Positions 30,398 through 32,541 of a DNA stretch of 32,541 nt are shown here, in pieces. Source of the DNA: an uncultured Roseburia sp. (GTDB taxonomy: Bacteria > Bacillota > Clostridia > Lachnospirales > Lachnospiraceae); assembly GCA_947573605.1 (NCBI GenBank), contig CANPGM010000040.1:1-32541 (forward strand), in the 5' to 3' direction. Under the pieces are notes generated by a model. The model was not told the DNA's origin and did no database searches. It was given only the letters and a program-made list of their open reading frames with translations. The number at the start of each line of letters is the position of its first letter. Position 1 is the stretch's first letter. A program made the position numbers and the translations under genes.

Positions 30398-31859
30398 ATC
30401 TGTTTATTCCTCTTTTTATTTCATAAAATGTAACTCTGTTTTTGCCGTATTCCTTTGCTTTTTCAAGCGCTTCGTCGGCACAGGAAACAAGCGCCTGAAA
30501 AGAAGCTTTCATTCTCTGGTTATAAGAAACGCCGATACTGATGGTAAGATGCAGATCCCCCGCCTTCCCAAACCCCTCTTCCGCAAATTTTAACCGAAAT
30601 TCTTCAATCCGGCTCTCCAAAAGGCTCATATCCTTTACGTCTTTGATAAATACCATAAATTCGTCTCCGCCGAACCGGCTGCAGATCCCGTTTCCCCCGA
30701 AGCTTTCTTTTATATTTTCGGCAAGCGTACGGATAATCTCGTCTCCGACCGCGTGCCCGAAACTGTCGTTTGCCAGCTTAAAATCGTCAATATCGATAAA
30801 CGCCATCGCGTCTGTAACCTGTGCGGAACGTTCCATAAGATGCTGTTCCACCTCGTTCATAAATGCGTTTTTATTCAGCAGTCCCGTAGTCAGGTCGTAT
30901 TTACTCCGCTTTTCAAACTCTCTTTTTTTCTGTTCCAGTCTCTGAAGGCTCTTGATATTTTCGAGATTCTGCCTGCGGAACTGCTTAAGGGACTGCTCGT
31001 ACTCCCTGAACAGAACCATAAAATGCCTGCAGGCATTCCGGCAGCTTACTTCGTCTCCGTACAGTTTCTGGTAGTGAACCTCTATTTCGTCCAATCGTAC
31101 CTGCAGTTTTAAAAAGTCCGTGGGACGCAGCTTTTCCTGCAATACGTCAAGCATCCTTCTCGTCTCGACGCCCTTTTTATTCTCAAGCATAAAATCACAG
31201 ATGTCGACGTAAAAGTCGATTTTCTCTACAAAACGTTCGTCCTGCTCCAGACGGCGCATGATCTCCCGCAGCAGCTCCCCGACACGCATTGTATTTCCCT
31301 GATATTCTTCCAGATAAAGATCCAAAATACATTTGGTCAGCAAAAATTCATTTCCCGCCGCGATCAGATAATAATTTTCAATTTCTTTCTGCATATACAG
31401 CGCATCTTCGTAGCACTCCATTCTACAGAGCAATCCCGCAATCTGAATATTGGAAAGCAGAACCAGCAGCATGTCCTGCCGTTTTAAATCGTCTTCGGCC
31501 GTTTTCCTGGCCATCCGATAATAATTCATCGCCTTATTATATTCCCTGCAGCTCTGATAAAGAAGTCCGATATTTAAAAGCGAAGAAACCAATCCGTCCG
31601 TATTCCGGTTATTCTCCGCCGACTCATAAGCCGACAGATAATAATCAAGCGCTGTCGTTTCATATCCGGAAAAGAAAAACAGCATCCCCAGCGTATTGTA
31701 CGCATCTGCCTCAAGATACTGATAATCCGTGCTTTTTTCAATGCTTAAGCACTTCGATAGTTCTACAACCGTGTCCTGATATCTTCCTTTTAAAAACGCT
31801 GTCTCACCGCGTAAAAAAGCCGCTTCCGCCATTTCCCTTTTCGTAATTTCCGCTTTCAT
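30384..31859 (-). CDS. TPR-repeat diguanylate cyclase
   Basis: 491 aa. Residues 1-290 are helical TPR-like repeats (YNTLGMLFFFSGYETTALDY and NIGLLYQSCREYNKAMNYYR are clear units). A coiled coil (about 290-325) leads to a GGDEF domain with GGDEF at 397-401 and the upstream DLTTGLLNKNAF and FIDIDDFK motifs, so c-di-GMP synthesis is expected. I see no RxxD I-site before GGDEF, so product inhibition may be missing. There is no signal peptide; it is cytoplasmic. It is the first gene of a five-gene unit with its own promoter. Confidence 0.9.
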   Translation of the reverse strand: MKAEITKREMAEAAFLRGETAFLKGRYQDTVVELSKCLSIEKSTDYQYLEADAYNTLGMLFFFSGYETTALDYYLSAYESAENNRNTDGLVSSLLNIGLLYQSCREYNKAMNYYRMARKTAEDDLKRQDMLLVLLSNIQIAGLLCRMECYEDALYMQKEIENYYLIAAGNEFLLTKCILDLYLEEYQGNTMRVGELLREIMRRLEQDERFVEKIDFYVDICDFMLENKKGVETRRMLDVLQEKLRPTDFLKLQVRLDEIEVHYQKLYGDEVSCRNACRHFMVLFREYEQSLKQFRRQNLENIKSLQRLEQKKREFEKRSKYDLTTGLLNKNAFMNEVEQHLMERSAQVTDAMAFIDIDDFKLANDSFGHAVGDEIIRTLAENIKESFGGNGICSRFGGDEFMVFIKDVKDMSLLESRIEEFRLKFAEEGFGKAGDLHLTISIGVSYNQRMKASFQALVSCADEALEKAKEYGKNRVTFYEIKRGINRYVEK

Positions 31860-31910
31860 AACCTTAACCCTGCCCTTCTCACAGTCTGCTAAGATACATC
31901 TTTATTTTCT

Positions 31911-31939
31911 ATTATAAAAAAATCCGCTTCTTTTTGCAA
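31911..31939 (-). promoter_or_regulatory. Promoter of the cyclase-led operon
   Basis: Minus strand: TTGCAA (31939-31934), a 17-base spacer and TATAAT (31916-31911), 52 bases before the start codon. Confidence 0.7.
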
Positions 31940-31973
31940 GACGATTTCAAAATGCTGCAGAAGAAATCAAAAG

Positions 31974-31997
31974 AAATGCAAAAATTATTTTGCATTT
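31974..31997 (+). promoter_or_regulatory. Perfect dyad, candidate operator
   Basis: Arms AAATGCAAAA (31974-31983) and TTTTGCATTT (31988-31997) are exact inverted copies around ATTA. The dyad lies between the divergent promoters of the cyclase operon and the BlaI-type gene, 17 bases before the -35 of the latter. It does not look like the TACA/TGTA dyad of classical MecI/BlaI sites. Confidence 0.55.
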
Positions 31998-32014
31998 TGC
32001 GGATTTTTCCGATA

Positions 32015-32042
32015 TTGACAGATATTTATGATAAGGTATGCC
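32015..32042 (+). promoter_or_regulatory. Probable promoter of BlaI-type gene
   Basis: A perfect TTGACA (32015-32020) is followed after 16 bases by TATGCC (32037-32042), a poor -10. This spacing fits a regulated promoter. Confidence 0.5.
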
Positions 32043-32073
32043 TTACAAAAAACGCTTCAATACGGAGGATTTT

Positions 32074-32397
32074 ATGGAAAAAATTTCAAACTGTGAAAAA
32101 ATGATTATGTCTGTAATATGGGGATGCAGCGATCATCCCAGTCTCCATTCGGTTATGTCAACCGTCAACCAGAGATACGGAAAAGAATGGAAACCTCAGA
32201 CCGTCTCCACTTTTGTCACCAGACTTGCCAAAAAAGGATATTTGAACGTTTACCGCAAAGGCAGATATTCCTATTACATGCCGTTAATCTCACTGACGGA
32301 ATTCCGCAGACAGACATTAGACGATCTGGTTACGACTCTTTACGGCGGAAATATAAACGCCTTTAAACGCCAGATTCGTGAAATATACGGCCCGTAA
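32074..32397 (+). CDS. BlaI/MecI/CopY-family repressor
   Basis: A 107-aa winged-helix protein: NCEKMIMSVIWG, the recognition helix region KPQTVSTFVTRLAKKGYLNVYRKGRYSYY, and a C-terminal dimerisation part, shorter than the usual 120-130 aa. The family represses beta-lactamase/mec or copper genes and is typically inactivated by a BlaR1-type protease or by metal. The start at 32074 has GGAGG 5 bases upstream; an in-frame start at 32038 lies within the -10. No protease partner or target gene follows before the window ends. Confidence 0.88.
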   Translation: MEKISNCEKMIMSVIWGCSDHPSLHSVMSTVNQRYGKEWKPQTVSTFVTRLAKKGYLNVYRKGRYSYYMPLISLTEFRRQTLDDLVTTLYGGNINAFKRQIREIYGP

Positions 32398-32491
32398 GGA
32401 GATTGATTCTCTGTCGCCAGGATTAAGATGTCAAAAGGCTCTCCTCGTTTTGAACCGGCAAAGAGCATTTAGCGAATCCTATAAGGCAAAA

Positions 32492-32537
32492 AATAGGCTT
32501 CGCCTATTCAGCTCCCCTGCCCCTCAATCTTGAGGGG
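32492..32537. repeat. Pair of short hairpins at the window end
   Basis: AATAGGC/GCCTATT (32492-32498 with 32502-32508, loop TTC) is followed by CCCCTCAA/TTGAGGGG (32520-32527 with 32530-32537, loop TC). The second resembles the GC-rich palindromic intergenic repeats of Clostridia. The structure may continue past the window. Confidence 0.4.
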
Positions 32538-32541
32538 TGGG

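Noticed and set aside
1-32541. CRISPR arrays, tRNA genes, transposases
   Set aside because: No regularly spaced repeats, no cloverleaf sequence and no transposase-like protein were seen by reading; a covariance-model scan was not possible.

Overview
The window reads as chromosomal DNA of an anaerobic, Gram-positive, spore-lineage Clostridia, most likely a Lachnospiraceae. This is an inference from gene content: RsbU/RsbV/RsbW-type partner-switching proteins, CheV, a conserved-looking M23 endopeptidase, a DUF6485-like Cys-rich peptide, a clostridial-style rRNA leader and AGGAGG-type ribosome binding sites. Apart from the first gene, typA, the genes of a small mobile element and the last gene, everything is on the minus strand.

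Layout. Positions 1-264 hold the tandem promoters and leader of an rRNA operon that leaves the window to the left. A convergent SLC13-type anion permease follows (386-1552). From 11386 down to 1651 runs a compact minus-strand gene set: a MATE transporter fused to an RsbW-like ATPase domain, an RsbV-like STAS protein, a single-module NRPS (C-A-T-reductase), a membrane RsbU-like PP2C phosphatase, a stand-alone RsbW-like kinase, a cyclic-nucleotide-binding domain protein without an effector, and a membrane dCache sensor with an amino-acid-binding motif but no output domain. Upstream of it lie dgt and a VOC-family gene, then a Cys-rich peptide. typA is at 14084-15919.

At 16044-19443 an M23 metallopeptidase gene is split by a 2,353-bp element. 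The element carries only a large serine recombinase, an XRE-type regulator and a 57-aa protein. A 13-bp direct repeat flanks it, and precise excision at that repeat would restore a 348-codon M23 gene in frame.

The rest is largely housekeeping or regulatory: an ArsP_2-type exporter and mnmA (19591-21539); ung, hisF, hisH and a large acidic membrane protein (21945-25718); cheV (25794-26699); and a five-gene signalling unit of lipoprotein, histidine kinase, response regulator, small membrane protein and TPR-GGDEF diguanylate cyclase (26810-31859). A divergent BlaI/MecI-family regulator with a perfect 10-bp dyad upstream ends the window.

The two most interesting systems are (1) the NRPS locus, where peptide-aldehyde-type chemistry, export and a partner-switching phosphorelay appear to be encoded as one unit, possibly informed by an amino-acid sensor; and (2) the minimal serine-recombinase element sitting exactly inside the active-site region of a cell-wall hydrolase gene, which could be a simple mobile element or a reversible gene switch. 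No tRNA gene, CRISPR array, rRNA gene body or transposase was seen inside the window.
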